A DNA stretch of 64,000 nucleotides from the NCBI RefSeq assembly GCF_025751555.1, contig NZ_JAOWLB010000014.1, positions 1-64,000 on the forward strand, in the 5' to 3' direction. Below the pieces are notes generated by a model. It saw only the letters and a program-made list of their open reading frames with translations. It did not search any database and was not told the origin of the DNA. A program made the position numbers and the translations under genes. Origin of the DNA: Ruegeria aquimaris (GTDB lineage: Bacteria; Pseudomonadota; Alphaproteobacteria; Rhodobacterales; Rhodobacteraceae). Shown here piece by piece: positions 9,398 to 17,532 of this stretch (the first letter of the stretch is position 1; the number at the start of each line of letters is the position of its first letter).

Positions 9398-10264
9398 TTA
9401 CCGCGCCGTGTTGCGGGTCTCGGCAAGGATATTGAGGTAGTTGCCGCCAAAGATCACCGCTGCGCCGACCAGAACCCAGATATCGAGCGGTTCGCCATAA
9501 AGCAGCATGCCGACAACCGCGATCGTGGGCAGGCGGGCAAAGTCGATGGGCACGACCACGGTGGCGGGCGCAATGGCCAGCGCGTTGGTGATGCAGAAAT
9601 GCGCCAACAGCCCGGCAAGCCCTACCAGCACAAGAAACGGCGCGGTGCCAAGCGTTGGCAGTGCGATCTGACCGTCATAGCCCGAGGCCACCATGCCTAG
9701 AACGGATTGCATCACCGTGAGCCAGAACATGATGCAGCCGATGCTGGCGATCCGGGTGAGCTTCTTCGTGGAAATCGTTGTCAGGGCGAAGAAAAAGGCC
9801 GACATTGCCGCCGTCAGGATGCCGATGTTCAGGCTGCTGGCACCGGGTCGGGCGACGATCAGGATGCCGATGAAGCCGATCACCGCCGCGGCCACGCGCA
9901 CCCGTGTCATCCGCTCGCCCAACAGGAGGGGTGACAGAAGGATGACCCAAAGCGGCTGGGTGAATTCCAGCGCAAAAACCTGCGCCAGCGGGATCACGGT
10001 GACGGCAAAGAACCACAGGTTCTGACCGGTGAAGTGCACCGTGTTGCGCAGCGCATGCAGGCCCAGGGCGCGGGTGCTGACCTGATGCCATTTACCGGTG
10101 AAGGTCAGGGCCAGAGAGACCACCAGCACGCCTACAAAACTGCGGTACATCATGATTTCGAACGTGTCGTGCACGGCGCTCAGTTCACGCCCGGCCACCG
10201 CCATGGCCGAGAAGGAGGCGATGGCGCCGGTCATCCAGAGCGCGGCTTTCGAGGTGTTGTTCAT
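9398..10264 (-). CDS. EamA-family (DMT superfamily) transporter
   Basis: A second EamA permease, 288 residues, with about ten membrane helices in two repeats. It has the characteristic GAIASFSAMAVAGRELS opening and a second-half GLLAHFCITNALAIAPA segment followed by a helix rich in Val and Pro. It shows little similarity to the neighbouring EamA protein at 7195-8091 beyond the shared fold, so recent duplication is unlikely. Its upstream region contains two direct repeats described separately, which suggests dedicated regulation. The substrate is unknown. Confidence 0.87.
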   Translation of the reverse strand: MNNTSKAALWMTGAIASFSAMAVAGRELSAVHDTFEIMMYRSFVGVLVVSLALTFTGKWHQVSTRALGLHALRNTVHFTGQNLWFFAVTVIPLAQVFALEFTQPLWVILLSPLLLGERMTRVRVAAAVIGFIGILIVARPGASSLNIGILTAAMSAFFFALTTISTKKLTRIASIGCIMFWLTVMQSVLGMVASGYDGQIALPTLGTAPFLVLVGLAGLLAHFCITNALAIAPATVVVPIDFARLPTIAVVGMLLYGEPLDIWVLVGAAVIFGGNYLNILAETRNTAR

Positions 10265-10331
10265 GAAATCTCCGTCACTCTGGCGCCGCCATCAAGACCG
10301 CCGACGGCGGGAGCGTCAAGCCGGGAATTGA

Positions 10332-10374
10332 CCGTTTTGTACGTGATCCGAGAGGCGAATGTTCCGTTTTGTAC
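10332..10374. promoter_or_regulatory. two direct repeats upstream of EamA transporter (candidate operator)
   Basis: CCGTTTTGTAC occurs at 10332-10342 and again, unchanged, at 10364-10374, a spacing of 32 bases or about three helical turns. Both lie upstream of the minus-strand EamA gene, beyond a possible -35 hexamer TTGACG (minus strand, 10319-10314), which is where an activator would bind. Paired direct repeats are typical of MocR/PdxR-type regulators, but that assignment is only an analogy and no such regulator is encoded nearby. Confidence 0.5.
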
Positions 10375-10700
10375 AAGGGCGAACGCGGGGCAGAGACGGG
10401 TGCTGCTAACGAACTCGAAAGGTTTTGGATCTAACTTGATCGTGAATTGGTCTTGGATGTGCAGGCGGGCGAAGGTCGGGTTTCGCCTGATAGGCTTGGT
10501 TCGGCAGGGCCGGGGTCCGATGGGTTAGGTCTGGTGGGGCGGTCGGCCCGGGTCTGGTCGCGTGTATCGGGTCCAGCTCTGGGGATTGGGCCGGGTCGGG
10601 CGCCGGGGTTCCTTGGGCACGAGAGGCAGGTATGAGCGCGCAGGACAGACACCTGAATGGCGCGTCACCGTCCGCGACCATAGTCGGACAATACAGCATG

Positions 10701-10725
10701 GCCGAGTGGTGTGATCCCACTCGGC
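10701..10725 (-). terminator. hairpin downstream of guaA
   Basis: GCCGAGTGG (10701-10709) and CCACTCGGC (10717-10725) form a perfect nine-base-pair stem with a seven-base loop, starting about 36 bases after the guaA stop. No T-run follows on the minus strand, so this is not a classical intrinsic terminator. It could protect the 3' end or assist factor-dependent termination. Confidence 0.4.
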
Positions 10726-10760
10726 GGTCAGGGTCCGTCACGCCCAGGCGTCGGAGCAGA

Positions 10761-12320
10761 TCATTCCCACTCGATTGTGCCCGGGGGTTTCGAGGTGATG
10801 TCATAGGTGCAGCGGTTGATGCCCTTGACCTCGTTGATGATCCGGGTCGCGGTTTCACCCAGGAACTCGTGGGTGAACGGGTAATAATCGGCGGTCATGC
10901 CGTCTACCGAGGTCACCGCGCGCAGCGCGCAGGCGTAATCATAGGTGCGCCCGTCGCCCATGACGCCGACGGTACGGACGGGGAGAATGGCGACGAAAGC
11001 CTGCCAGATCTCGTCATAGAGTCCATGTTTGCGGATCTGGTCGATATAGATCGCATCGGCCTCGCGCAGGATTTCGAGCTTTTCGCGGGTGATCTCGCCG
11101 GGGCAGCGGATCGCTAGGCCCGGTCCGGGGAAGGGGTGGCGGCCGATGAAGCTTTGCGGCAGGCCCAGTTCGCGACCCAGCGCGCGGACCTCGTCCTTGA
11201 AAAGCTCGCGCAGTGGCTCGACCAGTTTCAGGCCCATCTTTTCCGGCAGGCCGCCCACATTGTGGTGCGATTTGATGGTGACCGAGGGGCCGCCCGAGAA
11301 GGAAACCGATTCGATCACGTCGGGGTAGAGCGTGCCCTGGGCCAGGAACTCGGCGCCCTCGATGGTGTCGGCATGTTTCTGGAACACGTCGATGAAGAGC
11401 TTGCCGATGATCTTGCGCTTGGTCTCGGGGTCGGACTGGCCGTCAAGCTCGCCCAGGAACAGGTCGGATTCGTCGGCATGGATGAGCTGGATGTTGTAAT
11501 TGTCGCGGAACATGCCGACGACTTCGGTCGCCTCGTTCTTGCGCAACAGCCCGTGATCGACAAAGACGCAGGTGAGCTGGTCGCCGATCGCCTCGTGAAT
11601 GAGGATCGCGGCGACGGAGCTGTCGACGCCGCCCGAGAGGCCGCAGATGACCTTCTTGTCGCCGACTTGCTCGCGGATCTTGCGGATCATCTCTTCGCGA
11701 TAGGCGCCCATGGTCCAGTCGCCCTTGAACCCCGCCAGACGCACGAAATTCTCGTAGAGCTTTGCACCATTGGGGGTGTGGTGCACCTCGGGGTGGAACT
11801 GCACCGCATAGAAATGCCGGCTGGTATCGGCGGTGATGGCAAAGGGCGCGCCGGGAGAAGTGCCGAAGACCTCGAAACCGGGGGCGATTTCGGCCACGTG
11901 GTCACCATGGCTCATCCAGACCTGTTCGCGGCCGTCCGTGAACCAGCCGTCGAGAATGTCGAGCTTGCCCTTGGGCGTCACATAGGCGCGGCCGAATTCA
12001 GCGGTGCCGTGGCCGGATTCGACGCGGCCGCCGAGCTGGGTCATCATCGTCTGTTGGCCATAGCAGATCCCCAGGATCGGCACGCCATAGTCGAAGATTT
12101 CCTGCGGCGCGCGCGGGGAGCCTTCGCGCGTGACGCTGTCGGGCCCGCCCGAGAAGATCACGGCCCGTGGCGCCATTGCGCGCACGAAGTCCATCGTGAC
12201 GTTCTGATAGGGGTGGATTTCGCAATAGACGTTCAACTCGCGCAGGCGGCGGGCGATCAGCTGCGTTACCTGGCTGCCGAAGTCGATGATCAGGAGGCGG
12301 TCATGGGATGTCTGGCTCAT
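10761..12320 (-). CDS. guaA: GMP synthase (glutamine-hydrolysing)
   Basis: Converts XMP, ATP and glutamine to GMP in purine biosynthesis. The 519-residue length is normal. The N-terminal class I glutamine amidotransferase domain has nucleophile Cys86 in GICYGQQ and His175/Glu177 in QFHPEV. The ATP pyrophosphatase domain carries the PP-loop SGGVDSS at 228-234, and the C-terminal dimerisation domain ends [16 protein letters not shown], as in other GuaA proteins. It stands alone and is divergent from the MttB-family gene, with 175 bases between. No guaB is adjacent. Confidence 0.98.
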   Translation of the reverse strand: MSQTSHDRLLIIDFGSQVTQLIARRLRELNVYCEIHPYQNVTMDFVRAMAPRAVIFSGGPDSVTREGSPRAPQEIFDYGVPILGICYGQQTMMTQLGGRVESGHGTAEFGRAYVTPKGKLDILDGWFTDGREQVWMSHGDHVAEIAPGFEVFGTSPGAPFAITADTSRHFYAVQFHPEVHHTPNGAKLYENFVRLAGFKGDWTMGAYREEMIRKIREQVGDKKVICGLSGGVDSSVAAILIHEAIGDQLTCVFVDHGLLRKNEATEVVGMFRDNYNIQLIHADESDLFLGELDGQSDPETKRKIIGKLFIDVFQKHADTIEGAEFLAQGTLYPDVIESVSFSGGPSVTIKSHHNVGGLPEKMGLKLVEPLRELFKDEVRALGRELGLPQSFIGRHPFPGPGLAIRCPGEITREKLEILREADAIYIDQIRKHGLYDEIWQAFVAILPVRTVGVMGDGRTYDYACALRAVTSVDGMTADYYPFTHEFLGETATRIINEVKGINRCTYDITSKPPGTIEWE

Positions 12321-12495
12321 GTCAGGCTCTTAGGCCGCGCATGGGGGTTAGGCAAGGGGCGAGATGGGGTCATCCTGTCGCCTTTGTGCGCGAAACATGT
12401 CGCTTTTCCCCCGATAGCGCCGCAATCCACATTCGGGCTGCGCGCAGTCCTGATAAAAGGCGTGCAACGCAAACCAATCAGCCAGGGGATCAACC

Positions 12496-14037
12496 ATGGA
12501 AGAGGTCAAAACTCGGCGCGCTCGCGGGGGCGGCGGTGCGGCCCGGCGGGCCGAACGCACTGCGGTGAACATCGAAACCGCCAAGTATATCGAACGCAAT
12601 ATCCCCAACTTCGAAGTTCTGAACGAAGAAGCGCTGGAGATCATCGAGGCGAATGCCGAGACCATCCTGGCGGAGATCGGTGTAAACTTCGTCAATAACC
12701 CGGCGGCGCTGGAGCGCTGGCGGGCGGCGGGCGCCGAGATCGAGGACGAGCGGGTGCGAATCCCGCGCGGGCTGGCCCGCAAGCTGTGTTCCACCGCGCC
12801 GAGCCAGTTCACCCAGCATGCGCGCAACCCCGAGAAATCGGTGGTCATTGGCGGGCGCAACATGGTTCTGGCACCGGTCTATGGCCCGCCCTTCGTGCGC
12901 GATGCCCAGGGTGGCCGCCGCTATGCCACCATGGCCGATTTCGAGAAATTCGTGAAGCTGGCCTATATGTCGAAATGGCTGCACCATTCCGGCGGCACGG
13001 TCTGTGAACCGACCGACATTCCGGTGAACAAGCGTCACCTGGACATGCTGATGGCGCATATGACGCTCAGCGACAAGCCCTTCATGGGCTCGGTCACGGC
13101 ACCCGAGCGGGCGCAGGATTCGGTCGAGATGTGCGGCATCCTGTTTGGCAAGGAGTTCGTGCGCGACAACACGGTGATGACCTCGCTGGTCAACATCAAC
13201 TCGCCCATGACCTTCGACGACATCATGATGGGCGCGCTCGAGGTCTATGCGGCCAACAACCAGGCCGCGATCATCTCGCCGTTCATCGTGGGTGGCGCGA
13301 TGGCGCCGGTGTCGGTGGCGGGCACGCTGACGCAGGTTCTGGCCGAGGTTCTGGCCGGTGTCGCCTATAGCCAGCTGGTGCGCCTGGGCGCGCCTGTGAT
13401 CTTTGGCGCGTTTGTGTCGTCGATCGACATGAACTCGGGCGCGCCGACATTCGGCACGCCAGAGGCGTCGCTGATCACCTATGGTGCGGGACAGCTGGCG
13501 CGGCGGCTGAACCTGCCGTACCGCTCGGCAGGGTCGTTCTGCGGTTCGAAACTGCCGGATGCGCAGGCGGCCTATGAGACCGCGAATTCGCTGAACATGG
13601 GGCTGCTTGCGGGCGTGAACTTCATGCTGCACGCCTGTGGCTGGCTCGAAGGCGGGCTGGTCGCGGATTTCGAGAAGTTCGTGATGGATGCCGATCAGCT
13701 GGGCGTGCTGCACGGGCTGGCCAAGGGGGTCGCCGTGGATACCAACGCGCAGGCGATGGACGCGATCCGCGAAGTTGGGCCGGGTGGCCATTACCTGGGC
13801 TGCGCCCATACCCAGGCCAACTTCAAATCCGCCTTCTGGAAGACCGATTTGCTGGATTACAAGCCGTTCGAAACCTGGGAAGAAGAGGGCGCGCGCGATA
13901 CCTATGCGCTGGCCTCGAACCGGGTCGAAAAGCTGCTGGCGACGTATCGCCAGCCGGAGATGGACCCGGATATCGCCGGGGCGCTGGCGGCCTATGTGGC
14001 CGAGAAGAAGGCCTCGATGCCGGACTCGTTCATGTAA
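12496..14037 (+). CDS. MttB-family (trimethylamine methyltransferase-like) protein, no pyrrolysine
   Basis: A 513-residue cobalamin-dependent methyltransferase-type TIM barrel of the MttB superfamily. The frame has no in-frame amber codon, so it belongs to the large pyrrolysine-free branch. Characterised members of that branch (for example MtgB) demethylate glycine betaine or other quaternary amines instead of trimethylamine. The substrate here is unknown. AGGGG lies about eight bases before ATG 12496. The N-terminus has a short Arg/Gly-rich leader. No corrinoid protein or methylcorrinoid:tetrahydrofolate methyltransferase gene lies within this window, so partner proteins would have to be encoded elsewhere. 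Confidence 0.88.
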   Translation: MEEVKTRRARGGGGAARRAERTAVNIETAKYIERNIPNFEVLNEEALEIIEANAETILAEIGVNFVNNPAALERWRAAGAEIEDERVRIPRGLARKLCSTAPSQFTQHARNPEKSVVIGGRNMVLAPVYGPPFVRDAQGGRRYATMADFEKFVKLAYMSKWLHHSGGTVCEPTDIPVNKRHLDMLMAHMTLSDKPFMGSVTAPERAQDSVEMCGILFGKEFVRDNTVMTSLVNINSPMTFDDIMMGALEVYAANNQAAIISPFIVGGAMAPVSVAGTLTQVLAEVLAGVAYSQLVRLGAPVIFGAFVSSIDMNSGAPTFGTPEASLITYGAGQLARRLNLPYRSAGSFCGSKLPDAQAAYETANSLNMGLLAGVNFMLHACGWLEGGLVADFEKFVMDADQLGVLHGLAKGVAVDTNAQAMDAIREVGPGGHYLGCAHTQANFKSAFWKTDLLDYKPFETWEEEGARDTYALASNRVEKLLATYRQPEMDPDIAGALAAYVAEKKASMPDSFM

Positions 14038-14337
14038 TCAGACAAGGTGCGAGGCGCGGTTTGCCTGGAGCAGCTCCGCCTCGCCCATCATCGCGATCAG
14101 AAGATCCACGTGGCGGGGCAGCGAGTACCCGGCATCGTCGGTGCAACGCTGCTCTTCCAGGTCGCGTTCCAGTTCGATTAGGCGCAGCAGCGCGGCGGCG
14201 GGACGCGGCAGGCTGCCATATCCCAGAATTCTTTGTAGATGGCTGTCGCGATTGTAGGTCGACTGCCCATGACGCGCCGCGCGGATCAACAATCGCGGCC
14301 GGCTTAATGTCGTCAACATGGTCAACAGATCTTGCAT
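14038..14337 (-). CDS. DUF6477-type small protein
   Basis: A 99-residue, mostly alpha-helical cytosolic protein. It opens MQDLLTMLTTLSRPRLLIRA and has a central RHGQSTYNRDSHLQRILGYG segment and a C-terminal GYSLPRHVDLLIAMMGEAEL helix, a pattern I associate with the Rhodobacteraceae DUF6477 family. GAGAGG sits seven bases before ATG 14337, which decides the start; the frame extends to 14421 but the extra residues have no ribosome-binding site. Its stop directly abuts the convergent MttB-family stop. Function unknown; it is divergent from the DUF6456 gene. Confidence 0.75.
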   Translation of the reverse strand: MQDLLTMLTTLSRPRLLIRAARHGQSTYNRDSHLQRILGYGSLPRPAAALLRLIELERDLEEQRCTDDAGYSLPRHVDLLIAMMGEAELLQANRASHLV

Positions 14338-14483
14338 GGCGGAACCTCTCAGGCGTTTGAATTCGTTTCCGCCTTCTTTTTGGCACAACCAGGAAGGGTG
14401 TTGCACGGGTTGGTTTTCCACCGAACGGTGAGATCATGACTGTTTAGACTTTCGAAACAATCATGGGGGCTGCAGCGCGTTTC

Positions 14484-14498
14484 TTAACCAACAGGTAA
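14484..14498. promoter_or_regulatory. CtrA-like binding site
   Basis: TTAA-N7-GTAA at 14484-14498 differs by one base from the CtrA consensus TTAA-N7-TTAA, and the first half reads TTAACCA, the preferred half-site. It lies in the 247-base gap between the divergent DUF6477 and DUF6456 genes, about 85 bases before the DUF6456 start. CtrA is a conserved alphaproteobacterial response regulator that controls motility and gene-transfer functions in this family. A single near-consensus site is suggestive, not proof. Confidence 0.4.
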
Positions 14499-14584
14499 CG
14501 AAAACAACCATAGGGTGTGTTAATAACTTGGGGGATTAACGCTGTATAAGAAGGTCAGCTCTATTGTCATTGAGGACGGAAACA

Positions 14585-15730
14585 ATGGTGAACCGATTGG
14601 TAGCCCGGGTTCCGGAGTGGGTTCCGGAGAATGCGCAACGCTACCTTGCGCATACCGAGGCCGGCTTTTCGATTCGCGATCTCGCGCGGGGGGCCGGGTG
14701 CCATGCATCGACGGTGTTGCGTCAGATCCGCAAGGTCGAGCTGCGCCGGGACGACCCACTGGTCGACGCGGCCCTGCAAGCCCTGGCCGCGTCGCATTTT
14801 CCGCCCCTGCGGTCAAGAACGGACGCTGACCCTGCCAGTGGAACCCAACCAGAGGATCATGCCCCGATGCCTTCCTTGGCCTTGCCGTCCAAAGACACTC
14901 CGAACGATACCACCTTTGACCAGGAGGCGATCCGGACCCTGCGCCGCATGTGCGAGAGCGGGGCGGTGCTCGCCGTGGCCGAAGACATGGACAAGGCCGT
15001 CGTGGTGCGCGATGACGGGCAGGGGGGCAGCACCCGGACGGCAGTGGTGGATTGCACGATTGCACAGGCGCTGGCGCTGAAGGACTGGATCGCCTGTGAC
15101 CAGCCGGGCCGGATCAGCCGCTACTACGTTACCTCTGCCGGGCGCGCGGCGCTGGGGCAGTTGCTGGCCGAGGCCGAGAACCGGGCGCGGGTGCAGAAGG
15201 ACGGTTTTGCAGAAGCGCAAAGCGCATTCACCGGCCCGGCGCGGGCAACGGCAACGGATGACGAGACGGCCGAGCGGCCTCGGCGGATGCGCTATAGTGC
15301 GGTGGAAAGTCCCCTGATCGCTCTGGCCCGGCGCAAGGACCGCGATGGCAGCCCGTTTCTGAGCGACACGCTGGTACGGGCGGGTGAGCGGCTGCGCGAG
15401 GATTTCGAACTGGCGCAGATGGGGCCGAATGTCACCCAGGACTGGGGGCGGTTTCTGACCGGCGGTGTGCGCGCGGAATATTCGCCGGATCGCCGGGGCG
15501 GGCATGGGCCCGAGGCCGCGCGCGACCGGGTGGCCCGGGCGCTGGCGGAACTGGGGCCGGGGCTGAGCGATGTGGCGCTGCGGTGCTGCTGTTATCTCGA
15601 AGGGCTGGAGCTCGCGGAGAAGCGCATGGGCTGGTCGGCACGCTCGGGTAAGATCGTGTTGCGGATCGCGTTGCAGCGCCTGCGCCGCCATTACGAAGAG
15701 CAGCACGAGAACGACCGGTATATCGGCTGA
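14585..15730 (+). CDS. DUF6456 domain protein with N-terminal helix-turn-helix
   Basis: A 381-residue protein. Near the N-terminus, AGFSIRDLARGAGCHASTVL (about 24-43) reads as a DNA-binding helix-turn-helix. The C-terminal third, ending RIALQRLRRHYEEQHEND, matches my recollection of the DUF6456 domain found in Rhodobacteraceae. Between them lies a low-complexity, probably flexible stretch. I chose ATG 14585, preceded by GAGGA, over the TTG at 14564. The combination suggests a transcription factor, possibly cell-cycle or CtrA-linked given the site upstream, but no target is known. It ends 59 bases before oxyR on the same strand. Confidence 0.75.
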   Translation: MVNRLVARVPEWVPENAQRYLAHTEAGFSIRDLARGAGCHASTVLRQIRKVELRRDDPLVDAALQALAASHFPPLRSRTDADPASGTQPEDHAPMPSLALPSKDTPNDTTFDQEAIRTLRRMCESGAVLAVAEDMDKAVVVRDDGQGGSTRTAVVDCTIAQALALKDWIACDQPGRISRYYVTSAGRAALGQLLAEAENRARVQKDGFAEAQSAFTGPARATATDDETAERPRRMRYSAVESPLIALARRKDRDGSPFLSDTLVRAGERLREDFELAQMGPNVTQDWGRFLTGGVRAEYSPDRRGGHGPEAARDRVARALAELGPGLSDVALRCCCYLEGLELAEKRMGWSARSGKIVLRIALQRLRRHYEEQHENDRYIG

Positions 15731-15789
15731 ACCTGGGGTCGTGCGGCCCGGTGTTGTGAAATCCCCGGCGCGATGCCACATAGGAGGCC

Positions 15790-16752
15790 ATGAATTTTAC
15801 CCTTCGCCAGCTGCGCTACTTCATCGCCCTTGCCGAACAGCGCAATTTTGGCCGCGCGGCCGAGGTCTGCCACGTGTCGCAGCCGGCCCTGTCGGTGCAG
15901 ATCCGGGCGCTGGAGGACTGTGTCGGCGGTCGCCTGGTGGAGCGTCGCGCCCGCGATGTGGTGCTGACGCCATTTGGCCGCACCGTGCTGCCACTGGTGC
16001 AGCAGGTGCTGGCCGATGCCGAAAGGCTGGACCGGTTTGCCCAGGCGCAGGCGGGAGAGGGGACCTTGTCGCTTGGGCTTATCCCGACGATGGCCCCCTA
16101 TCTGCTGCCGGGGGTTCTGGCCGAGCTCAGGGCGCGGAACCTGTCACTGAAAATCCACGTGCGCGAGGCGCGGACCGAGCAATTGCTGGCGGCGCTGAAC
16201 AAGGGCGAGCTGGATGCCGCGGTGCTGGCCTTGCCGGTGGCGCAGGCCGGGTTAACGGCGGTCGAGCTTTTCGAGGACCGGTTTCTGCTGGCGGGGTCGG
16301 CGGCGCGGTTGGAGCGGTTGCAGCTGGAGACCGCGCGGGTGCGACCCACTGATCTGCAACCCGCGCAACTGATGTTGCTGGAGGACGGGCACTGTCTGAC
16401 CGATCAGGCGCTGGAGGTCTGCGGCCATGACCGGAACGCGGCCGGGATCAACATGGGCGCCTCGTCGCTGGGGACGCTGTCGCGGCTGGTTGCTGCCGGG
16501 TTCGGAATGACTCTGATGCCGGAACTGGCCGCCCGGGCCGAGGCGGCGGCGGTGCCCGATCTGTGCCTGCACCGGTTTCCGACGCCGGAGCCACGCCGGA
16601 TCGTCGGGCTGGCGCGGCGCATCTCGACCTATCGTGAAAGCTGGTTTGATGATCTGGTTGCGGTGATCCGGTCCGTCGGACAGGAGATTGTGACGGCCGA
16701 GCGCGGTGCGGAGGCGGGGCCCTCTGCCCGGGAGGATTCGCAGCGGGCCTGA
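15790..16752 (+). CDS. oxyR: OxyR hydrogen-peroxide sensor (LysR family)
   Basis: A LysR-type regulator of 320 residues: N-terminal winged HTH (about 1-60, MNFTLRQLRYFIALAEQRNF) and a substrate-binding-like effector domain. Cys202 and Cys211 in LLEDGHCLTDQALEVCG match the peroxidatic and resolving cysteines of E. coli OxyR (199 and 208) in spacing and context, which supports OxyR function instead of a generic LysR. TAGGAGG lies just before ATG 15790. It is convergent with a Prx5-type peroxiredoxin gene 34 bases downstream, a plausible target by function, although the OxyR site would have to be at that gene's far end. Confidence 0.92.
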   Translation: MNFTLRQLRYFIALAEQRNFGRAAEVCHVSQPALSVQIRALEDCVGGRLVERRARDVVLTPFGRTVLPLVQQVLADAERLDRFAQAQAGEGTLSLGLIPTMAPYLLPGVLAELRARNLSLKIHVREARTEQLLAALNKGELDAAVLALPVAQAGLTAVELFEDRFLLAGSAARLERLQLETARVRPTDLQPAQLMLLEDGHCLTDQALEVCGHDRNAAGINMGASSLGTLSRLVAAGFGMTLMPELAARAEAAAVPDLCLHRFPTPEPRRIVGLARRISTYRESWFDDLVAVIRSVGQEIVTAERGAEAGPSAREDSQRA

Positions 16753-16786
16753 CGGCCCGCGCTGGTGGAACGGGGGGCGGCCTGAA

Positions 16787-17335
16787 TCAGGCTGCGACCT
16801 CGGCATTTGCGGCGACCAGCCAGTTCAGCACGGTCTCGGGTGACGAGACGCCATAGGGGTCGTCGGGGCAGTTGTCCATCAGGCCGGGTTCTTCGAACCA
16901 GGCCTCGACCTTGCCGTCGTTGACGATGGCCGCATAGCGCCACGAGCGCATGCCGAAACCCAGATTGTCCTTGTCCACCAGCATGCCCATCTTGCGGGTA
17001 AACTCGCCCGAGCCGTCGGGGATCACGGTGACGTTCTTCAGCCCCTGCGCCTCGGCCCATTTGTTCATGACAAAGCTGTCATTCACCGACATGCAATAGA
17101 TCGCGTCGATGCCCTGGGCCTGGAAATCGCCAAAGCCGTTTTCGAAGCCGGGCAGCTGATAGGTCGAGCAGGTGGGGGTGAAGGCGCCGGGCAGCGAGAA
17201 CAGTACCACGCGCTTGCCCGCGAAATAGTCGGCGGTGGTCATGTCCTGCCAGCGATAGGGGTTCGGGCCGCCAACCGCCTCGTCCCGCACCCGGGTGCGG
17301 AAGGTGACATTGGGAAGGGATGCTCCTGTCTTCAT
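16787..17335 (-). CDS. peroxiredoxin, Prx5 type
   Basis: A 182-residue thiol peroxidase. Peroxidatic Cys56 lies in PGAFTPTCS, the standard Prx5/AhpE-like active-site motif, with Thr and Pro in their conserved positions. The protein reduces hydrogen peroxide and alkyl peroxides, usually with glutathione/glutaredoxin or thioredoxin. AAGGAGA precedes ATG 17335; the frame starts earlier but without a ribosome-binding site. It is convergent with oxyR, and its promoter region, shared with lipA, contains two palindromes listed separately. Confidence 0.92.
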   Translation of the reverse strand: MKTGASLPNVTFRTRVRDEAVGGPNPYRWQDMTTADYFAGKRVVLFSLPGAFTPTCSTYQLPGFENGFGDFQAQGIDAIYCMSVNDSFVMNKWAEAQGLKNVTVIPDGSGEFTRKMGMLVDKDNLGFGMRSWRYAAIVNDGKVEAWFEEPGLMDNCPDDPYGVSSPETVLNWLVAANAEVAA

Positions 17336-17408
17336 CAGACGATCTCCTTGGAATTTCAATTGGTCGGGCGAGGGGTAGAGCGATTCCAGATCGGCTTCAA
17401 CCGGGGAA

Positions 17409-17459
17409 ATGCTGCATGTGCAGCATCGTGCCGCACGGCAAATGCATGGCGGCCATGCA
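17409..17459. promoter_or_regulatory. two palindromes between peroxiredoxin and lipA genes
   Basis: ATGCTGCA/TGCAGCAT with a two-base centre lies at 17409-17426, and TGCATGG/CCATGCA with a three-base centre at 17443-17459. Both are perfect inverted repeats, centred about 33 bases apart, in a divergent promoter region of 197 bases. They look like paired operator sites. I cannot match them to OxyR, Fur, Irr, IscR or FNR consensus sequences from memory. Confidence 0.45.
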
Positions 17460-17532
17460 GCAGTGGTCTTACCAGTGACGCCGCGTTATGTTAGAGGGTG
17501 CCGCAACCGTTTCAGCCAAGGGAAACCCGCCC

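Larger units (their letters stand above)
10265..10760. other. 496-base gene-free region with G-rich tract and G-quadruplex motif
   Basis: No credible gene lies between the EamA gene and guaA. Open frames here are proline- or glycine-rich and lack ribosome-binding sites. Three things stand out: operator-like direct repeats near the EamA start, a strongly G-biased plus strand from about 10,470 to 10,620, and a hairpin just past the guaA stop. Within the G-rich part, five G-runs at 10581-10584, 10588-10590, 10593-10595, 10598-10600 and 10605-10608 are separated by 2-4 bases, which satisfies the usual intramolecular G-quadruplex rule on the plus strand. Confidence 0.6.

Noticed and set aside
10406-10858. 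Proline-rich minus-strand open frame past guaA
   Set aside because: Low-complexity translation of a biased tract, no ribosome-binding site, and it overlaps the guaA 3' end.
11136-12698. 520-codon plus-strand open frame antisense to guaA
   Set aside because: It overlaps a fully recognisable GMP synthase and shows only the composition expected of GC-rich antisense frames; no family features.
12490-13809. Long minus-strand open frame antisense to the MttB-family gene
   Set aside because: His/Arg-rich antisense composition with no recognised features; the plus-strand product matches a known family over its full length.
12496-14037. Pyrrolysine-type trimethylamine methyltransferase
   Set aside because: The frame contains no internal amber codon and runs uninterrupted to its stop.
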